Source: Naegleria lovaniensis | Lineage: Eukaryota; Heterolobosea; Eutetramitea; Acrasida; Naegleriidae | DNA length: 64,000 bases | NCBI RefSeq assembly: GCF_003324165.1 | Contig: NW_025407872.1 | Span: forward strand, 169,789 to 233,788 | Reading direction: 5' to 3' | Part shown: in pieces, positions 50,294-60,319 of the stretch | Numbering within the stretch: position 1 is the stretch's first letter | Layout: the number at the start of each line of letters is the position of its first letter | The notes under the pieces: model-generated | Databases searched by the model: none | The model's input: only the letters and a program-made list of their open reading frames with translations | Told to the model about the DNA's origin: nothing | Program-made: the position numbers and the translations under genes

Positions 50294-51188
50294 GTTCGTC
50301 CAAACGATTGTACAAGTGCGTGTATAGTAGCTACTGATTAGCTGTCTTGACTAGAGACAAGTTGAGATGTTACAATTACGCTGTACTTGTTTCTCACTGC
50401 CCTCTCTAGAACCATTCCAACAATAAATTATTTAAACTATTTATCAAAGTTGGTGTTATCCTGTACTGTGTATTTCTAATAAGGATGTGAGCTGCATTTT
50501 GGTCCAAATCTCCGATACATCTTCACGAACTTTTCCTTATGAGAACATTTAATTCGAGCAATAAGCTTTTCCTAATATATTTTCTAAATCAGTGCTCAAA
50601 GCTAATCTAGATGGGTTCAAAGAATATACCTTTTTCATGATCCATTAACATAACAAGGACCATCGTAAAAGCCATTGCTAAATCATGCTTTCTTCAAAAA
50701 GCCTTGGTCATAACGCAAAAAACCATCCGTAAGAAAATGTTGGGGGCGTCGTCGAGGATGTTTATAAGGGCTGTAAACTTCTCAATGTTTTCAAACACAT
50801 GAAGAAGAGTTTAAGGAATGTTGGGCAGATCTTAGTAAAATATATAAACCAAACTACCTCCTCTGTGAGCTGAAGCTGCATGAATCTCTTACATTCTATT
50901 AGAGATAGTCCTCTTCCAAAATCGTTTTTCTTTTCATCAAGTGTCGAAACAAATGCTCTTCACTGACAGCAATGCGGTCAATTCAGATATAGTTCACTAC
51001 TTGCATTTTCAACAATTAGTGTCGAATTGTCAGCCTTTGCTTTGAAAAAATCATCATCACCCTTTTAATCACAATTGTTGTTGTTGAATAGTGACAGACA
51101 CGCTTGTAGAAAAGAATTTATCATTTATTTCATCGTTAAATTCCAATTCAAACCTATCATTCTCTTCACTACAATTGTCAACAACACA
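50294..51188. other. Intergenic region, MADS / G-alpha 1
   Basis: 895 bp without a credible frame. It holds the MADS 3' UTR and the first G-alpha promoter and 5' UTR; CATCATCAC lies at 51052-51060. No tRNA, snRNA or repeat was recognised, though a non-coding RNA cannot be excluded by eye. Confidence 0.4.
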
Positions 51189-53012
51189 ATGGGACAAATT
51201 GAAAGTAAAAACCTCGAATCCATCAGTGAACAACATGACCAATTCGAGAATCTTCAAAAACATCGCAAACATTCCAAGTTGTCATCTTCATCATCTTCAC
51301 AACAACAACAACAACCACTCTTAGGTTCATCATCATCATCAACCACTTCACCCTCTTCTCTTTTTCCTCCTCTAGCAACCACCACCACCACCACCACGAC
51401 TCGTCCTCATACAAAAAGTAATCATCATCCTACCGAGAACGATACCACTCGAGGTGGTGGTGGTCTCTTTTTGAGTCATTCTGAAAGTTCTGAAGAAACG
51501 GCTGAACTTTTATTACGAGGAGGATCCTCTTCCCATCATCAACAACAAGCCAATTCTACTCAATTTCTCTCCTTGTTGGGACATAATATTTTGAATCAGG
51601 TGAATCGATGGGAAGATTCTTCCGATGAGGAGGATGAAGCCTCCGAACCCAAAGTCCAATCCTCTCCATTATATTCATCCTTGAATCAAACAAATGGAGG
51701 TGTTGAACCCAAAGTGAAATTGGCGTTGTTTGGAACAGGAGGAAGTGGAAAATCGTCACTCACCAAACTCTTAAAATTGCATTCTGTGAATTATGTCATT
51801 TCGAACTATGACATTAGAAATTGGAAAACTTTATTGTTGAAGAACATTGCTTCTTCGTATTCGATTTTATTTGAAGTGAAACAAGCCTTGTTCCCTCACG
51901 TGAAATTTATTCATCCAGAAAGTGATAAAATTGCAAAACGTGTGGAAAAGTGTGACGAAGAGAAATCATCCATTCCTATTGAACAAGATGTTGAAATGGT
52001 AAAAGCAGTTCTCAAATTCTGGGAAACTGAACCACTTGCTCAGATTTGTTTATATTTTACAAATATTGCAAACAAATTCATTCCAAAATCATCCATGTCC
52101 ATTCCAGTACATGTTGTACGCCACATGAATGTTGAAAGATTGGCAAATCTCTTGTCCTATTATGAAGATATTTTAGATTATGATGCAAATTCGGATAAAT
52201 TGGCCATTCGTGACACTGAACATGTCTTTTCAGAACTCATTCTCAGTTCTTACATTAAAACAACAGGAATAATTGAGATTTGGGTGAAGGCTGGATCCGA
52301 CACCAATGATTGCATTGGAGTTTTCGATACAGGTGGTCAAAGAAATGAGAGAAAGAAGTGGAAACGACTGATCAATGGATCTTCTCCACTTTCTGGAATT
52401 CTCTACTTGGTACCTTTATCAGAATTTAATCAATTCTGTTATGAAGATGATGTGACTAATAGAACCACTGAGTCCTTGAAATTATTCTCAGAATTTGCCA
52501 ATGACCCAAGTGTGAAATCTTTACCCATTCATCTCATTTTCACTAAACGAAATATCATGGATTTCAAATTGAGAATGTATGACATGAGAGATGTTCCATT
52601 CTCCAACAAGACTGAGTTCCCAGAAGATTTGAAATTACCAATGAAACTCAATCCAAACCATTACGACCATTTAGTGAATTCTATTTTGAAACTAGGACAA
52701 TCAGATTTAGAAAAATTAAGCAAACAAGAACAACAATTACTAGAATTATTCAGTTCCAATCCATACTTCTCTCCTTCTGAACTTATTGAAATGTTAAAAA
52801 CTGAAGAAATTTCGAATCATTCACACGATGAAGAACATTCGAAATTTGTTGAAAAGAACATTGAATTTATAACTCAACAATTTTTCAACGTTATTCAAAA
52901 TCCTGAAAGAAAAGAACAAGTCATGAGAGATTTCAAAGTCATTGACATTTCACAAGTGGATGAAACCATGTCCACCATGAGTCAAGTATTCCACACTGTT
53001 CTTTCACAATAA
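51189..53012 (+). CDS. Divergent G-protein alpha subunit, copy 1
   Basis: A 607-residue single-exon protein. The start MGQIESKN at 51189 carries an N-myristoylation glycine. A Ser/Gln/His-rich insert of about 170 residues follows, then the G-alpha core. G1 is FGTGGSGKSSLTKLL. The helical domain includes LKFWETEPLAQICLYFTN. G2 is SYIKTTGI and G3 VFDTGGQRNERKKWKRL. The switch II Gln is kept. The arginine finger (RVKTTGI in usual G-alpha) is Tyr here. The G4 NKxD motif reads TKRN, and no TCAT (G5) is found near the C-terminus (RDFKVIDISQVDE). GTP hydrolysis and guanine recognition are therefore doubtful. The tandem copy lies 150 bp downstream. Confidence 0.85.
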   Translation: MGQIESKNLESISEQHDQFENLQKHRKHSKLSSSSSSQQQQQPLLGSSSSSTTSPSSLFPPLATTTTTTTTRPHTKSNHHPTENDTTRGGGGLFLSHSESSEETAELLLRGGSSSHHQQQANSTQFLSLLGHNILNQVNRWEDSSDEEDEASEPKVQSSPLYSSLNQTNGGVEPKVKLALFGTGGSGKSSLTKLLKLHSVNYVISNYDIRNWKTLLLKNIASSYSILFEVKQALFPHVKFIHPESDKIAKRVEKCDEEKSSIPIEQDVEMVKAVLKFWETEPLAQICLYFTNIANKFIPKSSMSIPVHVVRHMNVERLANLLSYYEDILDYDANSDKLAIRDTEHVFSELILSSYIKTTGIIEIWVKAGSDTNDCIGVFDTGGQRNERKKWKRLINGSSPLSGILYLVPLSEFNQFCYEDDVTNRTTESLKLFSEFANDPSVKSLPIHLIFTKRNIMDFKLRMYDMRDVPFSNKTEFPEDLKLPMKLNPNHYDHLVNSILKLGQSDLEKLSKQEQQLLELFSSNPYFSPSELIEMLKTEEISNHSHDEEHSKFVEKNIEFITQQFFNVIQNPERKEQVMRDFKVIDISQVDETMSTMSQVFHTVLSQ

Positions 53013-53162
53013 TTGAACTGTTCCAATGAATAATATACGCACGAAATAAATGATTTTCTCTCTCTCGATCATGAACTTGATTCAGTGACTTTTCAAGACG
53101 ACTTGACGACAGCTCTAAAAAATCTTTCAAAACCTCGCAAAACAAACTCAGGAGTGTATTCA

Positions 53163-54862
53163 ATGGGTCAACAAGAAAGTAAATCATCTTTGGATTCGGA
53201 ATCAACCATCCATAATGATTCTGAACCTCTCCAATTAAAAAACACTAGTCATCATCATCATGGAAGGTCAACGACTTCAAGAAACTTCTTCTCGAGTCTT
53301 CCTGAAAGTTCGAGTTCTTCCGATATGGACACCATCACGACATCTATGGGAGGAGGAACACCAGAGATTAATGATCAAATTGTGGTTGCAAATTTTGCCT
53401 TGTTAGGAACAGGTGGATCAGGTGTGTAGTATTAATTTTGAAATACTTGTATCACTTTCGAATATGATGATCATATGTGTGTTGAAAAAAAAAGGAAAAT
53501 CAACCTTGTTTAAAACATTGTCACTCCCGTTTCCGAATCATAAAAAAACGGTAAATCCACTCACCATGTATTTGGAACAGGTGATTCACTCGTTTGGTGC
53601 TTTGTATGATTTGAAAGATGTTCTCTTGCCAAATGTCAAATATTTCCAAAAAGAAAATGAGATTTTTATGAGCTACTTTAAAGATTATGAACCACAATTG
53701 TTGAGTGGTGGTGTTAACGAATTGAGAAATGTGTGGATGAATTTTCGTGTGGCGGACGGTTTGGAATTTTCCAAAAAAATTGTGAAATTATGGAACGAGG
53801 AACCAATTTTACAAATTTGTTATTATTTTACAAACTTTCCTTACAAATATATCCCTCCATCTCAGGCTCCACCTTTTAAATACTCTAGAAATTTGCAAAT
53901 TTGTAATTTATCTCTTTATATCAACTCTCTGGGAACGCTAATCCATAACTATGTGAATAATGTGAATTGTGACATGACCGATTTAATTTTGACAGCATAT
54001 ATGAAGACCACAGGTATTACTGAAATTAAGGTCGATCTTAATGATGGAATGTATCGTGAAGCTATTGTTGTGTACGACACAGGTATGTAATGATATCAAT
54101 GTTTTAATCCATTTCCATGATGAATATAAATATTCATCACAACACTTTCTTTTTTTAGGAGGTCAACGAAATGAAAGAAGAAAATGGAAACACATCCTAG
54201 ACGACTCTCCACAGAACAACATTTCAGGAATTATTTATTTGGTGTCATTGGCAGAATTCACAGAAGTATGCTACGAAGATCAAATTACAAATCGAACGTT
54301 GGAGTCTTTAAATTTATTTTCACAATATGTGAATGAAGAGAAATTACGATCCATTCCATTCTACTTAATTTTCACAAAGAGGAAATTATTTGATTTTAAA
54401 TTGAGAATGTTTGACTTGTCAAGCGTTCCATTCGAAAATAGAGAATCTTTGGAAACTTTAAAATTGTATTCCGTTTTGAATAGAGAGTACAGAGAAGAAT
54501 TATTTAATACTATTTTGAAAATTAGTCCTAGGGATTTGGAATTGTTGACACTGACAGAAATTGAATTGTTGGAAAAGTTATGTTCGAATCCAAATTACTC
54601 ACCATCTCAATTGATTGAAATGTTGAGAACTGATAGCGTGCCAGATGCAAATACCAATCCTGAACGTGAAGAGCAACAACAGGAATATGTAGCAAGAAAT
54701 ATTCAATTTCTAACTCAACAGTTTTTTAACACGATACAAAGTTCAGAAAGGTTCCATCAAGTAGTGAGAGATCACAAAATTCTTGACTTGTCCGATATTG
54801 AGAAAACGAAAAAGACTGTGCATGAAATATTTAACAACTTTTCTCCAGCCAACAAGATGTAA
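53163..54862 (+). CDS. Divergent G-protein alpha subunit, copy 2
   Basis: Tandem paralogue of the preceding gene. Three exons, 53163-53421, 53495-54082 and 54159-54862, have in-phase introns, one of them splitting the G1 motif (GTGGSGKST) and one splitting G3 (DTGGQRNERRKW). It starts MGQQESKS, again a myristoylation site. The N-terminal low-complexity part is shorter (about 85 residues). Switch I is AYMKTTGI, so the arginine finger is Tyr as in copy 1. G4 is TKRK and G5 is not recognisable. Shared blocks such as QICYYFTN, CYEDQITNRTLESLNLFSQY and FKLRMFDLSSVPF show recent common descent. Copy 1 has no introns, so intron gain or loss followed duplication, possibly through an RNA intermediate (inference). 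Confidence 0.85.
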
Positions 54863-54879
54863 ATACATAAAGAACAAAA

Positions 54880-54951
54880 TGTTGGAAGATGGATTTGAAC
54901 CATCGCCCTCTGGAGTATGTGTCCATCGCTCTCCCGCTGAGCTATTCCAAC
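54880..54951 (-). tRNA. tRNA, probably Met (anticodon CAT), unusual loop
   Basis: A 72-nt cloverleaf. The 7-bp acceptor stem GTTGGAA/TTCCAAC is perfect, discriminator A. Box A is TAGCTCAGCGGG and box B GGTTCAAATCC. The anticodon stem ATGGA/TCCAG has one A-G mismatch at its outer pair, and the loop is CACATAC. Read by position, the anticodon is CAT (54912-54914), but position 33 is A instead of the near-universal T. TTTT follows the 3' end directly. It starts 18 bp after the stop of G-alpha copy 2 on the other strand. Confidence 0.8.
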
Positions 54952-55222
54952 GAAAAAGTGGTTGACCAAAAATTCAAAACGAGAAGGTTCAGTTCATTGG
55001 TAAACAGACTGGTAAAAAGGTATTCCTCTGTACAAGGCTACCCTCATTCAGTCTTGGAAACATTCACAAGCATTCCAAAAGTTTTAGAATTACGAAAGCG
55101 TTCACAAAGCCTCGTTTAATAGTAGCAAGATGCAGTCGAGGAGTGTACATTCCAACATTTATTAATGTAATCATTTCTATGTTCATTAATTATTAATTTT
55201 ACTCATAATTATTATTATTTAA

Positions 55223-55651
55223 TTAATCATCATTTAAATACTTTCGAAAAGTAATTGAAATAAATATTATTGTTCCAATATATAATGCAACAACATATCT
55301 CACTATGAGTAAAATTGAGAGAAAAGTAGTTTTATCCAGCAACAACAATTCTTCCGATAATAATTTCAAATTCAATGCCCATATCATTAAATCAGTGCAA
55401 GCGTTTAGAATCAAAACAAAAAGTATATACACATTCATCTTCCGACAAGCTTTACTCATCATAAAACTTCCAAAAACAACAGAAGCAATGACAAGATAAT
55501 ACGAAATTAAAAATTGTGTTTCCATCTCTCCATTGTTGAGATAATGTATCCGTTGTACTTGATCAAGTATTTGATCTTTAATCGCAATTCGGAGCGACTT
55601 GAAAAACAGCAAAATGGTGTCTTGATAAAAAGATGTCAGCAGTGTGATCAT
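55223..55651 (-). CDS. Small multi-pass membrane protein, unknown
   Basis: A 142-residue single-exon gene from an ATG at 55651, not recognised. It has an amphipathic first 40 residues, then hydrophobic segments at about 47-66 (FLISYYLVIASVVFGSFMM), 73-92 (VYILFVLILNACTDLMIWAL) and 110-135 (FLSILLIVRYVVALYIGTII), and a short polar tail ending KYLNDD. Three to four membrane helices are likely. The pair of charged residues between helices (KACRK) suggests a cytosolic loop. It is divergent from the thioredoxin-fold gene at 55814. The plus-strand frame at 55305-55499 is its shadow. Confidence 0.5.
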   Translation of the reverse strand: MITLLTSFYQDTILLFFKSLRIAIKDQILDQVQRIHYLNNGEMETQFLISYYLVIASVVFGSFMMSKACRKMNVYILFVLILNACTDLMIWALNLKLLSEELLLLDKTTFLSILLIVRYVVALYIGTIIFISITFRKYLNDD

Positions 55652-55813
55652 TTTTTTTAGAAAAAATCAATTTCAGTATTTGCAAATCCTTTTGAATATT
55701 TTCTTAGAGTTCACAAACAATTCTTTATTACAGTTCTTTAAAAGATATATATTTTGAGATAACAATTTTAATAGAGACTCGACTGCCATCAAAGGTTTTG
55801 GCCAATAAAAAAA

Positions 55814-56965
55814 ATGAGCAGTCGAGTCTCGATCAAAATTCCAACACCCTTCGGGAATAGATTTAGGAAGGCATCAGAGAGTGCCTCTCGGACACAAGAT
55901 AGCCTTGATGATGATGAAGATTTAAATTCTATTCGAGATCAATCGCCAACTCTTTCGTCATCATCCAGAAAAGGAGAAAGTACTCCGACACCTACGGAGG
56001 CCAAACTGAATTCATTGGTTGGAACAACATTACCATTCACAAATATTTCGGAATTGAAAAGAATAATTCAACAAGAAACGGATATGTGGGTTTTGTTATT
56101 ATTTTGTTTTGGAATAATTAATAATTATTTTTATTGAATTTTTGAATGATATTAAATTTGAAAACGATTGACAACAATTTTAAATTCATATTTAGATTAA
56201 TAATTCTGGGATATGGCGTGGAATACATTCAACCTACAAGAAAAAGTCTGGAGGCATTGTTAGACTATGGTCGTGATCCTGGTGTAGAATATAAAAACAA
56301 AGTCAAAGTAGTGTTAATAGATCAAGAAATGAATGTAGGTTATTATGAGTTGAGCCATGGTTGTGTAATTATAACCTTTTTGCTCAAAGAGAAAATTTTG
56401 TAATGAAAATAATCTAGTGGTAGGAACCCCAATTTTGCAAATGTATTACAATTCGAAAAGTGTAAGATTTAGATTTCAAGACAGTTTAGTTCAGGACACA
56501 AAAGATTTGTCTGACAATTCATCCATGTCTTCGAGCAAGCCAAAAAAGAGGGAAAAAACATCAAAGCACGAAGACGATGATTTGGAGGATTTTGATATGG
56601 GAGAAAAAGGAAGTTCAAAACCCAGGAATGTATTTATTTCACAGCTGCATTATTCAATTATTCAAGCCCTTGTCGTGCTCACATTTGACACAATAGAAGA
56701 TATGGGCAACGACACCTCGAACGAAATTATTGTAGATGTTGACATGGCTATTCTTCGTGGTGATGTGGAACTAGATCAGGATGCAGAAGATAAATTTGAT
56801 TCCACCCTCAGCGATGAAACAGATAGTGGAGAAGAAACCGACGACGATGAAGATGAAGCTGCAAAAACCTTGCCAATAACTGCTTCACAAGCTCAGTCCA
56901 TGGATGATGGCGACGACGATGATGAAGACGATGAAATGTCAAGAGCCACCAACCTTAAAAATTGA
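55814..56965 (+). CDS. Thioredoxin-fold protein without active-site CxxC
   Basis: Exons 55814-56085, 56196-56334 and 56390-56965. The splices join a pattern typical of thioredoxin: a hydrophobic strand (DILIILGYGVEY), a helix (TRKSLEALLDYGR), a strand with the Asp (KVKVVLIDQEMN), then FCNENNLVVGTPILQMYYN, which holds the cis-proline GTP. Where thioredoxin has WCGPC this protein has VEYIQPT, so no redox cysteines remain. The first 75 residues are Ser/Asp-rich and disordered. The C-terminal half has KKREKTSKHE, a hydrophobic stretch, and a very acidic tail (DSGEETDDDEDEAA). The third-exon acceptor (AG at 56388-56389) was chosen because it is the one that keeps phase. A chaperone or adaptor role is only a guess. 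Confidence 0.6.
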
Positions 56966-56998
56966 GTTACATCTTTTGTGACATCAATATTTGCAAAT

Positions 56999-59002
56999 TT
57001 ATTGGGCCAACTTTGACAGGTAGAGCTCAAGAGCTTGTATTTCGTCGGAAAGTAAATTACTTTCATCGTCCTTGCTGTAAAAGGTGTTGACAATTTCTTC
57101 GTCAATAATATCTTCCATTGTTTCATTAAAAACGTTGTCAAGTGGTGTTCTTGGCTCCTCTTCTTCACTCTGATCATCATCCGTTGTTCCTGCTTCTTGT
57201 CCTTGAGGTTGATCAAAAATGGTGTCATGATTGGTATCTTCATCCTCTCCCTCATCAAACATGGAATCTTGAGATTCAAGATTAGTGTTTGGGTTATTGT
57301 CATTACTTGTTGTGGAGGTTGGTGGTTGCGCTAGTATTGTATTTTCCGTCGACTTTTTGATAATGAAAGAAGCAAGAGAATTCAAATCATCTGAGGGAAT
57401 TCTTGGGATGGCCTTTCCATTCACAAGCAAATCAACAGCAATTTGTTCTAGAGTTGTAGGTGATGATTGTGACGCTGCTTTTTTGAGAGCAAACGCAACA
57501 TTCTCTAAGGGAAATCCAAGCATACACAGCTTGTGAACCAAGTTGTAATCAACAACACGTCTGTGAACTCTTTTCTCTGCTTGGAATGATAAATCCTCGA
57601 GCGTTTGTTCATTGCACAAGAGTTGTGTGGACACCAATTCGTCATTATTAGATTGAATCAAAGCTTCTACTACAACCTCAGTGTCGACGTGAGGAAAAAC
57701 CTTTGACAATGCTTGCAGCAATTTCATGTCCACTAATTTTCCGTTTTTCGTTTTGCCATAAACTAGTTGCTTCTTTCGCTGTTGTTTTCGTTCCATTTCT
57801 TCCATTCGTTTTTGTTTTGCAATTTCTCTTTTTTCGAGAATGTATGACAGAGCCATTTCTACATTTCCATCACAATTTCTCAAAGCCTTTCTAGCTTCAT
57901 CTGTAGAAAATCCCATATTGACCAATTGATCCACAAGTGTTGGATCAATTCTCAACTTGTTGTAATCATTTTGAGACTGTTGAAGATAAACCTTTGCGTT
58001 TTCCTTATCTCCTATTTCTGTACAAATAATACCTTTCAGGAGAGAAAGCTTTGCATAGAGTGCACGTTGCGAAAAACGTCCTTGTTGTAAATTGAGAAGT
58101 CTCTCCAAATTCTCTCCATGTGCTTGTTTTAAAATCTTTTCTGCAAGTTGCAATCTTTGAATAGCATCAAAGAGCATGCTTGGATCTTGCAATTTGTACA
58201 TACACCAAACGTAATCAATCAATAAGGTAGCATAATTATCAACAATGGAGAGAAGTTGTGGAGACAATTTCCTAAATGATTCATCAGCAACCTTCAAGCA
58301 ATCAAAGGCATTTTCAAATTGTTTCTTTTTGAGGTATTCTTCAGATTTCTTTTGCAAGATCATTCCCATGACGAGAGCCTCACGTTCCCATTCAGGTAAA
58401 TGAACTTTCTTTCCGTTCTGATCTTCCAAAACAAAGTGATATTGTTCATATTGTGAGTCTCCACCGTTGGCTCGTTTTGCCATTTCGAGTGCAGCCTGAC
58501 GAACTTTTTCCAATCGAGAAATTTGTGCATGATGATGAGGATTACCACCTGAAGAGGATGATGGCAGCGATGGAGAGGTAACAGGTGAAGTAGTAGTGGT
58601 GGTTAATGTTGATGGTTTACTTCCCGAATTTGGTGAAGTTGGTTGTTGTTGATGAGGAGAGGATACCACAGTAGGACTAGTAGTAGTAGAAGTGGTTTGA
58701 TGATGAAGGTTCGTTGGAGAAGAAATATTTACATTGGTACTACTATTATTTCCTTCGGATGCTTTCAAATAAATCAAAAGGCTATTCTTTATCTTGGCAT
58801 CTGCAAGACTCTCGGAATCATTCTTTAAAAACTTTCCTCCACTCAACAGAGTGAGATCAGACAAGTTCCACTTCTCCGATGATGCACCATGGTTATGAGT
58901 ATCTAATATTAATTGCCGAAATTCAAGCACGGTGATTGAGAGATCGACCGCTGGAAAGGTGTGGGTCCATTTGGATTTGGTTTCTTTCACTGTGATGTCC
59001 AT
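56999..59002 (-). CDS. NUB1 (NEDD8 ultimate buster 1) homologue
   Basis: A 667-residue single-exon protein. A ubiquitin-like domain at 1-80 (DITVKETKSKWTHTF, LTLLSGGKFLKNDSES) is followed by a Ser/Thr/Pro-rich linker. A helical region typical of NUB1 (LSIVDNYATLLIDYVWCMYK, DAIQRLQLAEKILKQAHGEN) comes next, then three UBA-like domains: LVDQLVNMGFSTDEARKALR, LLQALSKVFPHVDTEVVVEA, and LVHKLCMLGFPLENVAFALK. The tail is acidic. NUB1 proteins bind NEDD8 and ubiquitin-like conjugates and bring them to the proteasome; the domain order fits that role here. It overlaps nothing and lies 33 bp from the stop of the convergent thioredoxin-fold gene. Confidence 0.9.
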   Translation of the reverse strand: MDITVKETKSKWTHTFPAVDLSITVLEFRQLILDTHNHGASSEKWNLSDLTLLSGGKFLKNDSESLADAKIKNSLLIYLKASEGNNSSTNVNISSPTNLHHQTTSTTTSPTVVSSPHQQQPTSPNSGSKPSTLTTTTTSPVTSPSLPSSSSGGNPHHHAQISRLEKVRQAALEMAKRANGGDSQYEQYHFVLEDQNGKKVHLPEWEREALVMGMILQKKSEEYLKKKQFENAFDCLKVADESFRKLSPQLLSIVDNYATLLIDYVWCMYKLQDPSMLFDAIQRLQLAEKILKQAHGENLERLLNLQQGRFSQRALYAKLSLLKGIICTEIGDKENAKVYLQQSQNDYNKLRIDPTLVDQLVNMGFSTDEARKALRNCDGNVEMALSYILEKREIAKQKRMEEMERKQQRKKQLVYGKTKNGKLVDMKLLQALSKVFPHVDTEVVVEALIQSNNDELVSTQLLCNEQTLEDLSFQAEKRVHRRVVDYNLVHKLCMLGFPLENVAFALKKAASQSSPTTLEQIAVDLLVNGKAIPRIPSDDLNSLASFIIKKSTENTILAQPPTSTTSNDNNPNTNLESQDSMFDEGEDEDTNHDTIFDQPQGQEAGTTDDDQSEEEEPRTPLDNVFNETMEDIIDEEIVNTFYSKDDESNLLSDEIQALELYLSKLAQ

Positions 59003-60311
59003 TCTGGAACTGCTGATTTTTTTCCTTGTTTAAATTGAATTTTCACGATTTATGTCCCTCGAAAAAAAAAAATTTCTGTAGTGTGAACTTGAGTCTTCAA
59101 TTTCAGTTTTGAGCCATGTCATCATCCCAGTCGATTAAAATGTTTTATTCATCAAAAAATGTGTGAAGTTTTGGAGATCAAACACCAATTACCTCCATTC
59201 CACTCTTTGAAATCATATGAATACAATGGACAGCAATACTTTGCAGCAGATGAAATTATTGATTCTTTTTTTGTTGGAAAAAACGAAAAAACATCAAGAT
59301 TACTTCTCACCATTAAAGATGGCAAAGATACACTCAATCATCAGCAGCAACAGGCTATCGGATTGCCATCTCCCTTCCGCAATGGAGTCATCATCACGAA
59401 TTTGGTAGCTTTATTACAAACAATTCTTAAATTATCTACAGGCAAAAAAGATCAAGAAAAACTAATACGCCACATATTCACCACTTTTTCAAAAGAAACG
59501 AGCTTGGTTGATGTTATGGATTTTGATAACGAGATCGATAGTGAAATATGGAATGATTGTGATCAATGTTATAGTAATTGTGAAGACAACAACTTAATCA
59601 ACGAAGCCGCTCTTTATTTTGATGACGTAGACAATGACGAAACAGAAGAAAACGATGAAGAATTTAGTGATGATTTATTTCAGTTCACAAATTTCTCCTC
59701 AATAAGTGAACAAAATCAAACCGATCAAAGTGAAGATAACACCATCAATACCATCTTGAATTTAATCTCTGAAAATGAAATGAACACGCAACATCAACCA
59801 CCAATTTCAGATTTTCCATCTCCACCAAGCCAGGACCAGACTCAACAATTCAATCCATCTCAAAACACTCACCCACACAGCCCGCAATTAAACGTTTGTG
59901 CATACTAATGAGCTATTTCATCAACAACTCTCTCAACATTGGCTTTGGCATTACTTGAATACTCATTTACACTCTCATGGGAATGGATTGACTAATAATT
60001 CACAACAACTTACAAATGAACATCAACAACATTCGCATCCTATTTTCACAAACCATGCTTGTTCACATCATCCTATATCAAGCAATAAAGATACCAATAC
60101 CGTCAACATGAAATTTTGGGAATGTTCACATTGTGGATGTCATGATATCCAAGCACATGACCATAAATATTCAAGTATGCAGTTAGGACAAGATTCTTTT
60201 TCTCAAATACTGATACCATTTCTCTAGCTCGATCTTTGTTATTGCGAGTAAATGTTAGGGACTCTTGGACACAATATTCACGCCTGGTTTGAAACATTCT
60301 TGCAAACAAAA

Positions 60312-60319
60312 GAAGGCAT
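60312..60319 (+). repeat. Target-site duplication, left copy
   Basis: GAAGGCAT, identical to 61645-61652 on the other side of the element. It lies within the host reading frame (codons Glu-Gly-Ile). Confidence 0.85.

Noticed and set aside
51223-51414. Minus-strand frame rich in Trp and Val
   Set aside because: It is the complement of the CAT/CAC/TCA low-complexity run in G-alpha copy 1.
53413-54090. Independent gene starting at 53413
   Set aside because: The start lies in an intron; the frame is exon 2 of G-alpha copy 2, joined through GTGGSG-KST.
59898-60227. Separate His-rich 109-residue gene
   Set aside because: Its first codons follow a one-base frame change in the preceding frame, and its end crosses a good donor (GTATGC at 60175) that splices in phase to the next exon, so it is part of the split gene.
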